Shown here piece after piece: positions 24,857 to 32,028 of a stretch of 64,000 nucleotides of DNA. Location of the stretch: positions 1 to 64,000 of IMG/VR virus record IMGVR_UViG_3300018057_000010; one strand, given 5' to 3'. The translations under genes were made by a program, and so were the position numbers. The notes under the pieces were generated by a model that saw only the letters and a list, made by a program, of their open reading frames with translations, did not search any database and was not told the origin of the DNA. The DNA is from a virus. Numbering within the stretch: the stretch's first letter is position 1; each line of letters begins with the position of its first letter.

Positions 24857-25081
24857 TTATTTCTCTTCGTCGAGAGCCTTGAAGAGTTTGTCGAAACACG
24901 ATTCACATATTCCGTTGATCAGGAGTTCGCGCTCCCCTGCGGTCAGCATGGGAAGAGCTTTCTGAATAAGCTCTCCATCCTCCCAGCGCTGATAGGCCTC
25001 GTCTGGAACGACGATCTCGAAGGTCTTCTTACATTGCCTGCATCGCGGAAACATCTGAGTAGTGCGCTCACGTCTTGTCAT
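24857..25081 (-). CDS. zinc-ribbon protein, 74 aa
   Basis: CRQCKKTFEIVV near residue 15 and ICESCFDKLF near 60 make a four-Cys ribbon around the helix YQRWEDGELIQKALPML. The layout C-x2-C ... RWxxGE-x-I-Q-x-A-x-P ... C-x2-C recurs in small phage proteins of unknown function. ATGA overlap with the upstream stop. Confidence 0.6.
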   Translation of the reverse strand: MTRRERTTQMFPRCRQCKKTFEIVVPDEAYQRWEDGELIQKALPMLTAGERELLINGICESCFDKLFKALDEEK

Positions 25082-25368
25082 CTCAACTCCTGACCGCAGT
25101 CCCGGCAGTACCATGTCCCGCCCGTGAACCGCTTGCGGGTATGAGCGCAGCCCGCCTCTTGTCGATACGGCTCGTCGCCGTAATACTGTTGCCGTATCCG
25201 ATGCTCGAAGCGAGCGAAGGACCAAACCGGCGTGACGTTTCGGATCATGGGATAGAACTCGCCATCGGAGTCATAAGCGATCTTGGCTCTCTCTTCCGGC
25301 GTGATGTGCCCAGGAGGAAGGACCTCCGTGGGTTCGAGCGGCTTCGATCCATCGCTCAGATGTTTCAT
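25078..25368 (-). CDS. zinc-binding small protein, 96 aa
   Basis: C-terminal CAHTRKRFTGGTWYCRDCGQ suggests a zinc knuckle (CX2H...CX2C). N-terminal half is Pro/Glu-rich with a helical stretch. Coupled on both sides by ATGA overlaps. Unknown. Confidence 0.5.
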   Translation of the reverse strand: MKHLSDGSKPLEPTEVLPPGHITPEERAKIAYDSDGEFYPMIRNVTPVWSFARFEHRIRQQYYGDEPYRQEAGCAHTRKRFTGGTWYCRDCGQELR

Positions 25369-25562
25369 TTGCTCGAACGAGGACCTTGAACAATCACTCG
25401 TCCCTCCAAATAGACCTGCATGGCTTCGCGCCAGTAGTGACCGGCCGAGTGTCCACTGACCTTCGCCATCGCCGAAACTTGTTGCTTCATCCAGGCTGGC
25501 ACCCGAAGCGAGAGTTCGGTGAGTTGTAAGTTATTCGGGCGTTTTAGTTTCGTTCGCGCCAT
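25365..25562 (-). CDS. ribbon-helix-helix (RHH) DNA-binding protein, 65 aa
   Basis: LTELSLRVPAWMKQQVSAMA ... SAGHYWREAMQVYLEGR: a beta strand followed by two helices, the RHH/CopG layout of small regulators that dimerise and insert the ribbon into the major groove. May autoregulate the 24-30 kb operon. It overlaps the next gene by 32 bases. Confidence 0.65.
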   Translation of the reverse strand: MARTKLKRPNNLQLTELSLRVPAWMKQQVSAMAKVSGHSAGHYWREAMQVYLEGRVIVQGPRSSK

Positions 25563-25794
25563 TTGCTTCTTTCCCCTTTAACGATGGGAGTTCTTGTAGC
25601 TTTGCGAGAGCTCTTCTCATTCTCCACATCTTGATTCGCCAGCAAACTGGTTGCCATCTTCGCCAAATCCAAACTCTGAGAGATCCGGAATAGAGACTTC
25701 GCATCGCCTTCAATAGGAAGTTGTCCCAAGACTCAGCCTGATCGACCAGCTCTTTGAATCGCACTAAAGCCTCGACGGAGTCTATCTCCACCAT
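25531..25794 (-). CDS. hypothetical protein, 87 aa
   Basis: Start MVEIDSVEALVRFKELVDQA inferred from frame context; the body is helical and Trp-rich (SLRVWIWRRWQPVCWRIKMW), possibly membrane-associated, with a Lys/Glu tail. Overlaps neighbours on both sides. Unknown. Confidence 0.4.
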   Translation of the reverse strand: MVEIDSVEALVRFKELVDQAESWDNFLLKAMRSLYSGSLRVWIWRRWQPVCWRIKMWRMRRALAKLQELPSLKGKEANGANETKTPE

Positions 25795-26192
25795 CTCGAC
25801 GGTCCACTTGACATCTCTATCCAGCAGATCGAGTCGGTTGACGGGATTGGCGATTCTTCTTTCGTTGAAGCCAGGATGTTTTCGACCTCCTCGGCGAAAC
25901 ACACCTTGTCTCCGGCATGGCCGTAATCCCATCCGTACCAGTAATACCCCTCAGGCAGATAGCCATCGCCGCCAGGGGCGTCGTAGGTGAGTCCGCCATG
26001 CACCCGCACATCGATAGATTTGTACTTCCGCCAAGCCAGGGGATGATTGAGCGGGATTCCGAGATAGGCGCATAGGGCTGAACGCCCTCGAAGAATGGCA
26101 AAGCGAAACCCGTCCTGCGCAATATCGACGAAGATCGTCCCTGGCGTTGCGGCTCGAACCTCCTCCCAGGAGGCCTTATTTTCGATAGTCAT
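25782..26192 (-). CDS. hypothetical protein, 136 aa
   Basis: ATGA overlap with the membrane-protein gene fixes the ATG. Soluble, Tyr/Trp/Gly-rich centre (YLPEGYYWYGWDYGHAGD) and acidic patches; no motif recognised. Confidence 0.45.
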   Translation of the reverse strand: MTIENKASWEEVRAATPGTIFVDIAQDGFRFAILRGRSALCAYLGIPLNHPLAWRKYKSIDVRVHGGLTYDAPGGDGYLPEGYYWYGWDYGHAGDKVCFAEEVENILASTKEESPIPSTDSICWIEMSSGPSRWWR

Positions 26193-26359
26193 TTCTCTCC
26201 CTCGGAATCGTTCGATTTCGCCCACAAATATCCAGCCCATAGCGCGAGTCCTATGATGACAGCGCCATTGCCCCATGGAGGATGTGGCTGACAGCCGAAC
26301 CCGAAGGCGAGGACAATACATATCGCGCCTTCAATGCGTTTCCGCTGTTTCAAACTCAT
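26189..26359 (-). CDS. small membrane protein, 56 aa
   Basis: Basic N-terminus then two hydrophobic stretches (IEGAICIVLAFGFG and GAVIIGLALWAGYLWA). Start set by ATGA overlap with the Tat-protein gene. Two-helix small membrane proteins next to export substrates could be holin-, antiholin- or assembly-related; not resolvable here. Confidence 0.5.
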   Translation of the reverse strand: MSLKQRKRIEGAICIVLAFGFGCQPHPPWGNGAVIIGLALWAGYLWAKSNDSEGEK

Positions 26360-26622
26360 TGGCTGCATCTCGTTTTGAAGTAATCGCCCATCCACTCCAT
26401 GTCCCATTTCTTCCCGCAGCTGCAGTCGACATGGACAACGCTTCCGGCTTTCTCGGGAACTTCGGCCACGATCTGATTGCCGCAATAGCAGACATAGCGC
26501 AGCGCGGTCTTGTCTTTGGTTTCTGCCCTAGATATCGGAGCGCCTAAGCCAGCCACTGCGCCGACTACGGACCCGGCTCCGAGAAACTTGAAGAATCCCC
26601 TTCTCGTTGTTTGTCTGCTCAC
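26356..26622 (-). CDS. Tat-exported zinc-ribbon protein, 88 aa
   Basis: GTG start with AGGGGG eight bases upstream. N-terminus SRQTTRRGFFKFLGAGSVVG is a textbook twin-arginine signal (RRGFF) followed by a hydrophobic stretch and AxA-like SRA cleavage site. The mature ~55 residues carry YVCYCGN and VDCSCGKKWD, a zinc ribbon folded before export. Tat export suits a metal-loaded protein in the periplasm. Virion use would be odd; a lysogen-conversion factor is more likely. Confidence 0.7.
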   Translation of the reverse strand: MSRQTTRRGFFKFLGAGSVVGAVAGLGAPISRAETKDKTALRYVCYCGNQIVAEVPEKAGSVVHVDCSCGKKWDMEWMGDYFKTRCSQ

Positions 26623-26627
26623 AAGTG

Positions 26628-26855
26628 TTACCCCCTTCGTTTCGGTTCGTTGTTTCGATCTCCGATAGGCATCCAACCGACGATCAGTCCTTCCATCGGA
26701 ACGTCTTTGATGTCGTTCACCCACTCTCGAACGACATCGCTTTGGAGCAATTCCATGACCGCTGTATCGGGCCAAGCGAAGATCCCGCGATCCCGCAAAA
26801 ACTTGACTAGCATCCGGCCTGCTTTGGTGGCTTCGTCCAGATTTACATCGGGCAT
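26628..26855 (-). CDS. hypothetical helical protein, 75 aa
   Basis: MPDVNLDEATKAGRMLVKFL, soluble and helical with GIFAWPDTAVMELLQSD. SD GGAGG directly before, borrowed from the end of the upstream frame. Unknown. Confidence 0.5.
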   Translation of the reverse strand: MPDVNLDEATKAGRMLVKFLRDRGIFAWPDTAVMELLQSDVVREWVNDIKDVPMEGLIVGWMPIGDRNNEPKRRG

Positions 26856-26856
26856 T

Positions 26857-27045
26857 CTATGCCTCCTTCCGTTGTTCTTTGGGTAATGTGTACGGCACAA
26901 ATCCAGGAATGTCGCCGTTGATCTTGTTCAGCAACTTAAGAATCTCTCCTGCGAAGACCCGGTCGTTACAATGGAGAACAGCCGTTGCGGACGCCAATCC
27001 CAGTGCGATGTTAAGCGTATTCCATTCAAGATCAGTTAACTCTAC
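26857..27045 (-). CDS. possible 62-aa gene without canonical start
   Basis: A clean frame between two coupled genes reads VELTDLEWNTLNIALGLASA ... LLNKINGDIPGFVPYTLPK and stops at 26857, leaving a GGAGG for the next gene. No ATG, GTG or TTG lies near its start; ATC or GTA would be needed, or TTG at the tenth to eighteenth codon. The sequence looks protein-like and fills an otherwise empty 180-base gap, so I keep it as uncertain. Confidence 0.4.
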   Translation of the reverse strand, partial: VELTDLEWNTLNIALGLASATAVLHCNDRVFAGEILKLLNKINGDIPGFVPYTLPKEQRKEA

Positions 27046-27364
27046 GATCTTCGTCGTCGGCCTCCGATTCCAAGATGCTCTGTATCTCTTTCATGCGTGT
27101 GTCGATGTCGTGCTTCTCTAGCATGTCGGCATGGAAGCGAAGCGTCTTGACGATCTCTGCTCGAAGCTCATTGGGGAGAATCTCCTTGTTGCCGAGAAAC
27201 ATATAAGGCAACCACATAAAATTGACGCATCCCTCCTGTTTTTCTGCATTGATGTTGAGCCTTAAGAAGGCGAGGGTGACGCCGTCATCGGAGACCGGGT
27301 CTTTAGTTAGTTGTTCGTAGGTTTGTGCAATCGCCTCGAAGGCCTTCGAGTATTTCCGAGTCAT
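27032..27364 (-). CDS. hypothetical protein, 110 aa
   Basis: Helical ends around a beta core (VTLAFLRLNINAEKQEGCVN); C-terminal acidic tail. ATGA overlap with the upstream zinc protein. No family recognised. Confidence 0.5.
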   Translation of the reverse strand: MTRKYSKAFEAIAQTYEQLTKDPVSDDGVTLAFLRLNINAEKQEGCVNFMWLPYMFLGNKEILPNELRAEIVKTLRFHADMLEKHDIDTRMKEIQSILESEADDEDRRVN

Positions 27365-27549
27365 ATATGCATTCCTTTACAAGGCAACATCTTCGGATCT
27401 TTGTGAAGGTAGATCCCGGAGCAGTGTCTTTTCCCGCAGATGCAGCAGAATTCTTTGTTCCGCTCGATGAGGCGATGGGGGCGCCGGTCACCTTCGAATT
27501 CCTGCCAGCAATGATCGCAGATAGAATGCAGCCACTGATTCCCGCTCAT
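27361..27549 (-). CDS. zinc-binding small protein, 62 aa
   Basis: CDHCWQEFEGDRRPHRLIE ... CCICGKRHCSGIYLHKD: two Cys pairs plus His make a zinc ribbon of a type I have seen in several small phage proteins. Coupled by ATGA overlaps on both sides. Unknown role. Confidence 0.6.
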   Translation of the reverse strand: MSGNQWLHSICDHCWQEFEGDRRPHRLIERNKEFCCICGKRHCSGIYLHKDPKMLPCKGMHI

Positions 27550-27743
27550 TGCACTGTCCCTTTGCTTAATGAAACAACCCGTACAGCTCCATCGACTCCG
27601 GGAATAAACTTTGTGCCTCTCTCCAGATATTTCAGCAACTCCGCTGCAGGACGTCCTTCTTTCACATACTTCAGCAGTTCGACCTCATTCTCTTCGTAGG
27701 CGATCAATACACTGACGGCTGGATATTTAAAGCGCTTCAGCAT
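27546..27743 (-). CDS. hypothetical protein, 65 aa
   Basis: Alpha/beta: VSVLIAYEENEVELLKYVK then repeats of the ELLKYxxxG pattern. A short non-coding gap (27744-27796) separates it from the 85-aa gene; nothing convincing there. Confidence 0.45.
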   Translation of the reverse strand: MLKRFKYPAVSVLIAYEENEVELLKYVKEGRPAAELLKYLERGTKFIPGVDGAVRVVSLSKGTVQ

Positions 27744-27796
27744 CCCGCCGCGTTCTGGCGCTTCGAGCGTAGCAGGATCGGCTTTTTTTCATGCGA

Positions 27797-28054
27797 TCAA
27801 GATTGTTCTTTTGGAGAACAATGATCAGGAAAGTTTCCTGACTCTCGTCGTTGTCGAGTATCGTGACAAGCATCTTCAAATCCCTTCTTTGCTCTCGCTT
27901 TCTCCAGCTGCGCTACTTGGAAGGCGACGAAGCTCTCCCAGACATCCTGCATGCTTTCGAAGTGATCCTCTTCGAGGATCTTGTGGAAGTCGGCATAGGT
28001 ATGCACGAGGTGGATCATGAGGTTCTTTTCGATCTCTTCAATGTTTAGCGACAC
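27797..28054 (-). CDS. hypothetical helical protein, 85 aa
   Basis: GTG start immediately after the TGA of the 339-aa gene (TGAGTG). Fully helical, charged (YADFHKILEEDHFESMQDVW). Unknown; reinitiation coupled. Confidence 0.45.
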   Translation of the reverse strand: MSLNIEEIEKNLMIHLVHTYADFHKILEEDHFESMQDVWESFVAFQVAQLEKARAKKGFEDACHDTRQRRESGNFPDHCSPKEQS

Positions 28055-29074
28055 TCAAACTCCTCTCGTATACGGCTCAATCCAGATAGTCTTGCGCAGG
28101 CTACGCCCAGGTCCGTAGGGTTGTTGTTTCATTGCGCCACAGACCCAGTGGAATCTTGGCGAGGCATGCGTTCCGTCTCCGTGGATTCCTTCTCTACGGA
28201 TCTTATAATGCTCCCCGATAACATTGGGGTTCCAGAATTCTTTCGCTGTCTTCCCTTTTTTCGCAGTGACCTTCTTTTTCAGGCTTCCGGTCGTGACCAG
28301 TTCCGGACGGGCCTCCATGACGAAGAGGGTGCTGAAGACCAAGTGCATCACTTCGAGGCCGAGTTGGTTATCGGCGGGAGTCATGGTGACGCCCTCGCGC
28401 TCCCAGAAGCCGCCCTTATGGACGTTGTTCTTGTGTTGGTCCATGAGCGTGGCGATGTCGGGGATGCTGAGATAGGAGCCGTAGGCGTCGACGGGGATAT
28501 TCCAATGGCACAGAGCGCCGTTGACCATCCCGGCCATAAGGATGAAGCTTCCGTTCGTAATGCCGTACTGCTTTCCGGGGATCAGTTTGGACTCGAATTC
28601 GTCTCCGCTATGAAGGCGGGCATAAGCCACGAAGGCGACCTCGCCTTCGGCATCGTTCCGTAGGCAGCCCTTGGGGAGCATGAAGACGCAGGCTGGGAAC
28701 GGCAGCGGCATGTTATACCAGTCGAACTTCTGGGGAGGGGCTGTTTTCCGAATGGCCTGAGAGAGATCCTTGCCGAGCCAGTACATGGGAACGCCGTAGC
28801 GAACGAGGTGAGACATCGCGACGAACTGATAGAGTTCGCCTTCGCCGTTGGTGCCACTCATGACCTTGAGGCTATTGCTGACGATCTGGCTGGCTGGAAA
28901 ACGGGGCGAGAAATATTGCCCACAGCCGCTGGGTTCTTCGTAGTGCCGGGGATAGGCCAGACGGCAGAGTCGGGGTTCTACCTCGGCGATCCCGTCCATA
29001 TAGTTGCGCAGCTCCGTCCCGGTAAACTCCCGCTCACCGGTCGACACCGCCCGCAGATATAGCAGATCCTTCAT
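28055..29074 (-). CDS. conserved phage protein with YGxGRSxRKxxWIxPxxxG end, 339 aa
   Basis: ATG chosen by ATGA overlap with the 26-aa gene. Mostly beta, with Trp/Phe/Gly-rich centre. C-terminal segment SPRFHWVCGAMKQQPYGPGR followed by KTIWIEPYTRG is a signature I recognise from phage and bacterial proteins of unknown function, where a basic His/Arg-rich end seems to bind nucleic acid. No enzymatic motif identified. Confidence 0.55.
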   Translation of the reverse strand: MKDLLYLRAVSTGEREFTGTELRNYMDGIAEVEPRLCRLAYPRHYEEPSGCGQYFSPRFPASQIVSNSLKVMSGTNGEGELYQFVAMSHLVRYGVPMYWLGKDLSQAIRKTAPPQKFDWYNMPLPFPACVFMLPKGCLRNDAEGEVAFVAYARLHSGDEFESKLIPGKQYGITNGSFILMAGMVNGALCHWNIPVDAYGSYLSIPDIATLMDQHKNNVHKGGFWEREGVTMTPADNQLGLEVMHLVFSTLFVMEARPELVTTGSLKKKVTAKKGKTAKEFWNPNVIGEHYKIRREGIHGDGTHASPRFHWVCGAMKQQPYGPGRSLRKTIWIEPYTRGV

Positions 29075-29151
29075 TGCTTCTTCTTCGGCTTTGCGAGGAA
29101 GTCTTCCCAAGTAAGCCCGAGTTCCGCCTTGACCTCACTAGAAGCTGGCAT
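29071..29151 (-). CDS. mini-gene for a 26-aa peptide
   Basis: MPASSEVKAELGLTWEDFLA-KPKKKQ, stop overlapping the next start by ATGA, SD GAAGGGAAG seven to eight bases before its ATG. It sits 27 bases behind the TGTGCTACAA element and is first in its transcript. Either a real small protein or a coupling leader. Confidence 0.5.
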   Translation of the reverse strand: MPASSEVKAELGLTWEDFLAKPKKKQ

Positions 29152-29177
29152 TTCTACTTCCCTTCAGGACCCTACAT

Positions 29178-29187
29178 TTGTAGCACA
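29178..29187 (-). promoter_or_regulatory. extended -10-like element TGTGCTACAA (copy 1)
   Basis: Read leftwards TGTGCTACAAAT: TGn followed by TACAAA. Identical core in front of the genes at 30524 and 39870. Would start transcription ~20 bases before the 26-aa gene; no -35 is obvious. Upstream are two GGAATA direct repeats and palindrome GAATATTC. Confidence 0.5.
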
Positions 29188-29262
29188 AGAATATTCCGAG
29201 AATACTATTCCAGAAATATTTCCACGCCAACTATTACTACTTGATAACCTGGATACCGAGCC

Positions 29263-29292
29263 GAGAAAACTGGATCTAAGTCCTTTAGATCC
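29263..29292 (-). terminator. weak intrinsic terminator behind the 169-aa gene
   Basis: Leftward stem GGATCTAA-AGGAC-TTAGATCC (arms 29272-29279 and 29285-29292) then AGTTTTCTC. Short T-run, so weak, but it lies 54 bases behind the stop and before the next promoter-like element. Confidence 0.5.
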
Positions 29293-29345
29293 GTTAAGCG
29301 GAAAAGACAGATATCCACTCGAAAACCAAGGCGAAAGTTTATAAG

Positions 29346-29855
29346 TTAGTAACTAAGATCTTCCTCCCGCCGCCTTTCGCGCAACAGACAGAGATTACGT
29401 GGATAATCGAGCAGCGGCATTCCGCCTGCTTTGGAGACCACATCTAGCGGAAAAGTACAGCCCAGGTAAGCCGCCCCCTCGTTGACCCAAACCCCGTCGA
29501 TCAACCGTCTATCCCGATCCGTAACCCAAGCATGATGAGCCACGCGAGGAATACCGCGCTTAACCGCCACGCCCTCCACATAGCGCAATTGCGGATTGTT
29601 CAGACAACAGCGAAGCGAGTGCGCATAGCAGGCCCCTTCCGGCCCTCTCTCCCACTCCTCCCGCCACGGCTCTGGCGAATACCAGATCCCATGCCGCAGC
29701 AGATAATCCTCTGTCCCGCTGTAGCAGAACCCTTTAGCCTTCCGCTGAAAAGAGTGCTGCTGCTGCCTAAGTAGATCCAGCTGCTTCACAATCATCAACT
29801 GAAATTCGGAATCGAACTCGTTGAGCCGCCTTGTCCAGTCGCTATACGCCTTCAC
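29346..29855 (-). CDS. hypothetical protein, 169 aa
   Basis: GTG start overlapping the upstream TGA (GTGA). N-terminal coiled coil (EFDSEFQLMIVKQLDLLRQQ), then a compact domain with HHAWVTDRDRRLIDGVWVNE and AYLGCTFPLDVV that I recognise as common in phage proteins of unknown function. May bind a ligand through the HHAW motif; unknown. Confidence 0.5.
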   Translation of the reverse strand: MKAYSDWTRRLNEFDSEFQLMIVKQLDLLRQQQHSFQRKAKGFCYSGTEDYLLRHGIWYSPEPWREEWERGPEGACYAHSLRCCLNNPQLRYVEGVAVKRGIPRVAHHAWVTDRDRRLIDGVWVNEGAAYLGCTFPLDVVSKAGGMPLLDYPRNLCLLRERRREEDLSY

Positions 29856-30046
29856 TCGATCCCTACAAACTCGGAGGCCTTCAAGATCTCCTCCATCTTG
29901 TCCGTCTCCGGATGGAGTGGATACATCAGCGCCAGCCGCGCCTCGATCCGATGCATCACCCGCCACAAATGCGACAAACCCCTCACCCCTATCGTCACCA
30001 TCACCGCGATATGAGCCAATATCAACAGTTCCAAATACCCTCTCAT
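29852..30046 (-). CDS. small membrane protein, 64 aa
   Basis: One N-terminal transmembrane segment (YLELLILAHIAVMVTIGV), then a helical, Glu/Arg-rich cytoplasmic part. Coupled to neighbours by ATGA and GTGA overlaps. A holin- or receptor-modifying role is possible but unsupported. Confidence 0.5.
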   Translation of the reverse strand: MRGYLELLILAHIAVMVTIGVRGLSHLWRVMHRIEARLALMYPLHPETDKMEEILKASEFVGIE

Positions 30047-30333
30047 CGTTCCTCCCTCTTTCTTATCAAGGCAAGACAGAACTTACAGGTCACGCTGTCT
30101 TGCTCCCCAGATGAGTTCATCCCATCTTTCGACTGCCGGTTGCTCCTGCCACACAACGTGGAGATGATCGTTGCCGGGACCCCAAAACGTATTGCCTCCC
30201 GACTCGTCGCGTAATGAACAACCGCTTTCGGAAGATCCTTCCCTCTGCATTGCGCCCACGAACATAAGCAATGATTCTTCTTGCACTTACGACAATATTT
30301 ACGCATCCCGTAACAGGCTGGACATGTGCTCAT
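30043..30333 (-). CDS. Cys-rich zinc-ribbon protein, 96 aa
   Basis: Nine cysteines: CPACYGMRKYCRKCKKNHCL near the N-terminus and CKFCLALI near the end. The dense CX2C pattern suggests two zinc sites. Coupled by ATGA overlaps. Unknown role. Confidence 0.6.
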   Translation of the reverse strand: MSTCPACYGMRKYCRKCKKNHCLCSWAQCRGKDLPKAVVHYATSREAIRFGVPATIISTLCGRSNRQSKDGMNSSGEQDSVTCKFCLALIRKREER

Positions 30334-30524
30334 CTCAAATCGGTCTCGGGAGTCCCATCGTCGTCAGCCTCTTTTAAGGTCTGCTCTGCGACTGTAACGT
30401 CTCTTTCTCCTGCTATCTGCTGAACCGATTTAAGAACTTTTACAAACTGCTCACGAAGCCTGATTTCATTCTCCAGGTAGTCTATTTTTCTACGTTCAAT
30501 CTCTACAGCTTCTTCAATTGTCAT
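30330..30524 (-). CDS. coiled-coil protein, 64 aa
   Basis: Single long amphipathic helix (IERRKIDYLENEIRLREQFV) with an acidic tail. First gene of a four-gene run behind the TGTGCTACAA element (copy 2). Unknown. Confidence 0.5.
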   Translation of the reverse strand: MTIEEAVEIERRKIDYLENEIRLREQFVKVLKSVQQIAGERDVTVAEQTLKEADDDGTPETDLR

Positions 30525-30567
30525 CGACGTTCACAAATCCCCTTTCCTGGTTATCGCTACGGAATAC

Positions 30568-30577
30568 TTGTAGCACA
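30568..30577 (-). promoter_or_regulatory. extended -10-like element TGTGCTACAA (copy 2)
   Basis: Read leftwards ATTTGTGCTACAAGTATTCC, 44 bases before the 64-aa gene; AT-rich stretch directly upstream. Same core as copies at 29178 and 39941. Confidence 0.5.
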
Positions 30578-30856
30578 AATAAGAAATAAAATCTGGAGAG
30601 AAAAATATTTCTACATGGGGAGTCAAGTCTTTTGGCGCGCCCGGTGTGTCTCCCTACCCCCTTGCCCCCGCCCTTCGCGCCCGCTGCCCACCCTCCTTTC
30701 GAGCGGAAAGCCGTCGCGTCCCGTTCACCAAAGGTGTATTCGGAGCTATCCGTACACCAAAGGACCGTAAGGGGAACGGTCTGAAAGCCGCTCCAGACGC
30801 GCATTTGAGCTATGTCGTAGCACCTAGGAGGGTTAGCGGACGCGTTATAGGGCATC
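30578..30856. other. non-coding region with a G-rich tract
   Basis: 280 bases between two leftward transcripts. Frames on both strands exist but neither looks protein-like enough to call. It contains a G-tract region (30652-30693, minus strand) and, leftwards, AAAGACTTGACTCCCC near 30620-30640. A stem-loop around ACGGTCC/GGACCGT near 30763-30780 is also visible. Confidence 0.4.
30652..30693 (-). other. G-quadruplex-forming tract
   Basis: Leftward strand reads seven G-runs of three or more with short loops (pattern GGG-T-GGG-CAGC-GGG-CGCGAA-GGG-C-GGGGG-CAA-GGGGG-TA-GGG). Strong strand asymmetry compared with the rest of the window. Effect on replication or transcription is speculative. Confidence 0.5.
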
Positions 30857-31309
30857 CTAACGCCAAGTTTTAGGACGTTTGCGACCTGGCAACGCGACAT
30901 CGTTCACATAGGCGTCTGTGAGCTTGCCCGAATTCCACGCGACAATAACCCAATCGCACGGGCGACGAGCGTCAGACGTCTCTTTCATGGTCTTCGTAAC
31001 TTTATTACTGGTTTTCGTGCTGTTGTGGTGTTTTGCAGGGTGTTTCGAGTGCGGCTGTGCTTGCTGAGTGGCTGCGTGCTGGGTTTGTTGGGGATGTTGC
31101 TGAGTTTGGGCCAGGGGAAATGACTGAGGATTGCTTGCTGTGCAGGCTGTAAGGCTGTGCATTGCGTTTGAGGGTTTGTTGATATGCGATTGGATGACTT
31201 CGAGAGCGGCAGAGCGCTGAGAGGCGTTCGAGAGCTGAGAGCGTCTCTTCTCTCTCTTAGCATCTCTTGAGACTTGAGAAGATCCTAAGAGCCTAACGGT
31301 TTCGGGCAA
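30857..31309 (-). CDS. Gln/His/Thr-rich hypothetical protein, 150 aa
   Basis: TTG start, weak SD. N-terminal helix (SSQVSRDAKREKRRSQLSNA), a long Gln/His/Thr/Pro low-complexity middle and an ordered C-terminus (PCDWVIVAWNSGKLTDAYVN). The ordered ends argue that it is real; the middle could be an artefact of skewed DNA. Moderate doubt. Confidence 0.4.
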   Translation of the reverse strand: MPETVRLLGSSQVSRDAKREKRRSQLSNASQRSAALEVIQSHINKPSNAMHSLTACTASNPQSFPLAQTQQHPQQTQHAATQQAQPHSKHPAKHHNSTKTSNKVTKTMKETSDARRPCDWVIVAWNSGKLTDAYVNDVALPGRKRPKTWR

Positions 31310-31369
31310 GCGTTGACGGTCTTTGGAGTCCTCTTGCAGGATTACGGCCGAATCCGACCGAAGAGAGGT

Positions 31370-31561
31370 TTAGTCTTCTTCGATCACGTTCCATTCTCCA
31401 ACCTTGTTACCATTCTCATCATGGATAAACCCATTGATGGACGGGTTTAACACTTCATTAGTGTAAGTTGAACGTCCGATTGACCTAACAATTGCATCTG
31501 TCACTTCCCATGCCGTTTGCATGGCATCGTTACCCAACGTAATTTCAAGCTTCAACTTCAT
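31370..31561 (-). CDS. hypothetical protein, 63 aa
   Basis: ATGA overlap with the upstream stop fixes the start (MKLKLEITLGNDAMQTAWEV). Small alpha/beta protein of the type common on soil-bacterial plasmids; function unknown. First member of the plasmid-like gene run. Confidence 0.5.
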   Translation of the reverse strand: MKLKLEITLGNDAMQTAWEVTDAIVRSIGRSTYTNEVLNPSINGFIHDENGNKVGEWNVIEED

Positions 31562-31776
31562 TCTTCCCCCTCTGCAACTTGCTCGAAGTCGAAGCCATCG
31601 ACGGCAGTTCCGCCTTCTGCGTCTACCACGGACCAAGCGGCGCCGGTTTCAGGTTCAGTAATCCACCACTGCCCATGTTCGAAGTGTGCGCATAGTCCCT
31701 CACGGTCTATGATTTGACTAGCTGCGTCCATGACTCTTGCTTCTATCGCTCGCGTATTGGTTTCGGTTTTCAGCAT
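31558..31776 (-). CDS. hypothetical acidic protein, 72 aa
   Basis: MLKTETNTRAIEARVMDAAS then HFEHGQWWITEPETGAAWSV. Acidic tail. Preceded by a strong hairpin and SD AAGGGAG. Reads like small plasmid accessory proteins; unknown. Confidence 0.5.
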   Translation of the reverse strand: MLKTETNTRAIEARVMDAASQIIDREGLCAHFEHGQWWITEPETGAAWSVVDAEGGTAVDGFDFEQVAEGEE

Positions 31777-31794
31777 CTTTAATCTCCCTTGGAG

Positions 31795-31821
31795 TTATGG
31801 GACGGCCGAACCGTCCCATAA
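31795..31821 (-). promoter_or_regulatory. leader hairpin upstream of the 72-aa gene
   Basis: Perfect 11-bp stem TTATGGGACGG / CCGTCCCATAA with loop TTCGG (read leftwards), about 20 bases before the ATG of the 72-aa gene and in front of CCAAGGGAG. No T-run, so not a typical terminator. Related in position, not in loop sequence, to the AACCAG hairpins at 32.7-39.5 kb. Confidence 0.6.
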
Positions 31822-31827
31822 TTGGAC

Positions 31828-32028
31828 TCAGACTTGACTAGGATCAGGCAAGCTTTGCCAGACTTCCGCAGCTGGGAACGGTGTTGTCTGGAGCTCTCGC
31901 TCTAGACGCGCTGCGGTTTGGCGCTGGAAGTCTGCCTCAGCTGGGTTTGTCACGGCATACTTGGCGACGAGAGCAAGAGCCTTGTCTCTTTGCCATGCCT
32001 TGAGCTGGTAAGGGTGAATTGGGTTCAC
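31828..32028 (-). CDS. hypothetical helical protein, 66 aa
   Basis: MNPIHPYQLKAWQRDKALAL, soluble helical protein ending SLPDPSQV. Coupled to the 217-aa gene by ATGA overlap. Unknown. Confidence 0.45.
   Translation of the reverse strand: MNPIHPYQLKAWQRDKALALVAKYAVTNPAEADFQRQTAARLERELQTTPFPAAEVWQSLPDPSQV

Noticed and set aside
27746-27776. 21-aa mini-gene starting inside the 27.75 kb gap
   Set aside because: No ribosome site and overlaps the 65-aa gene.
29129-29344. 71-aa plus-strand gene
   Set aside because: It lies opposite the promoter-like element and mini-gene; no upstream signal.
30646-30873. 75-aa plus-strand gene
   Set aside because: No promoter or ribosome site, opposes another weak frame and includes the C-rich tract; both frames remain uncalled.
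31021-31200. CRISPR-like repeats
   Set aside because: The Gln/His-encoding tracts are irregular, without spacers of fixed length.
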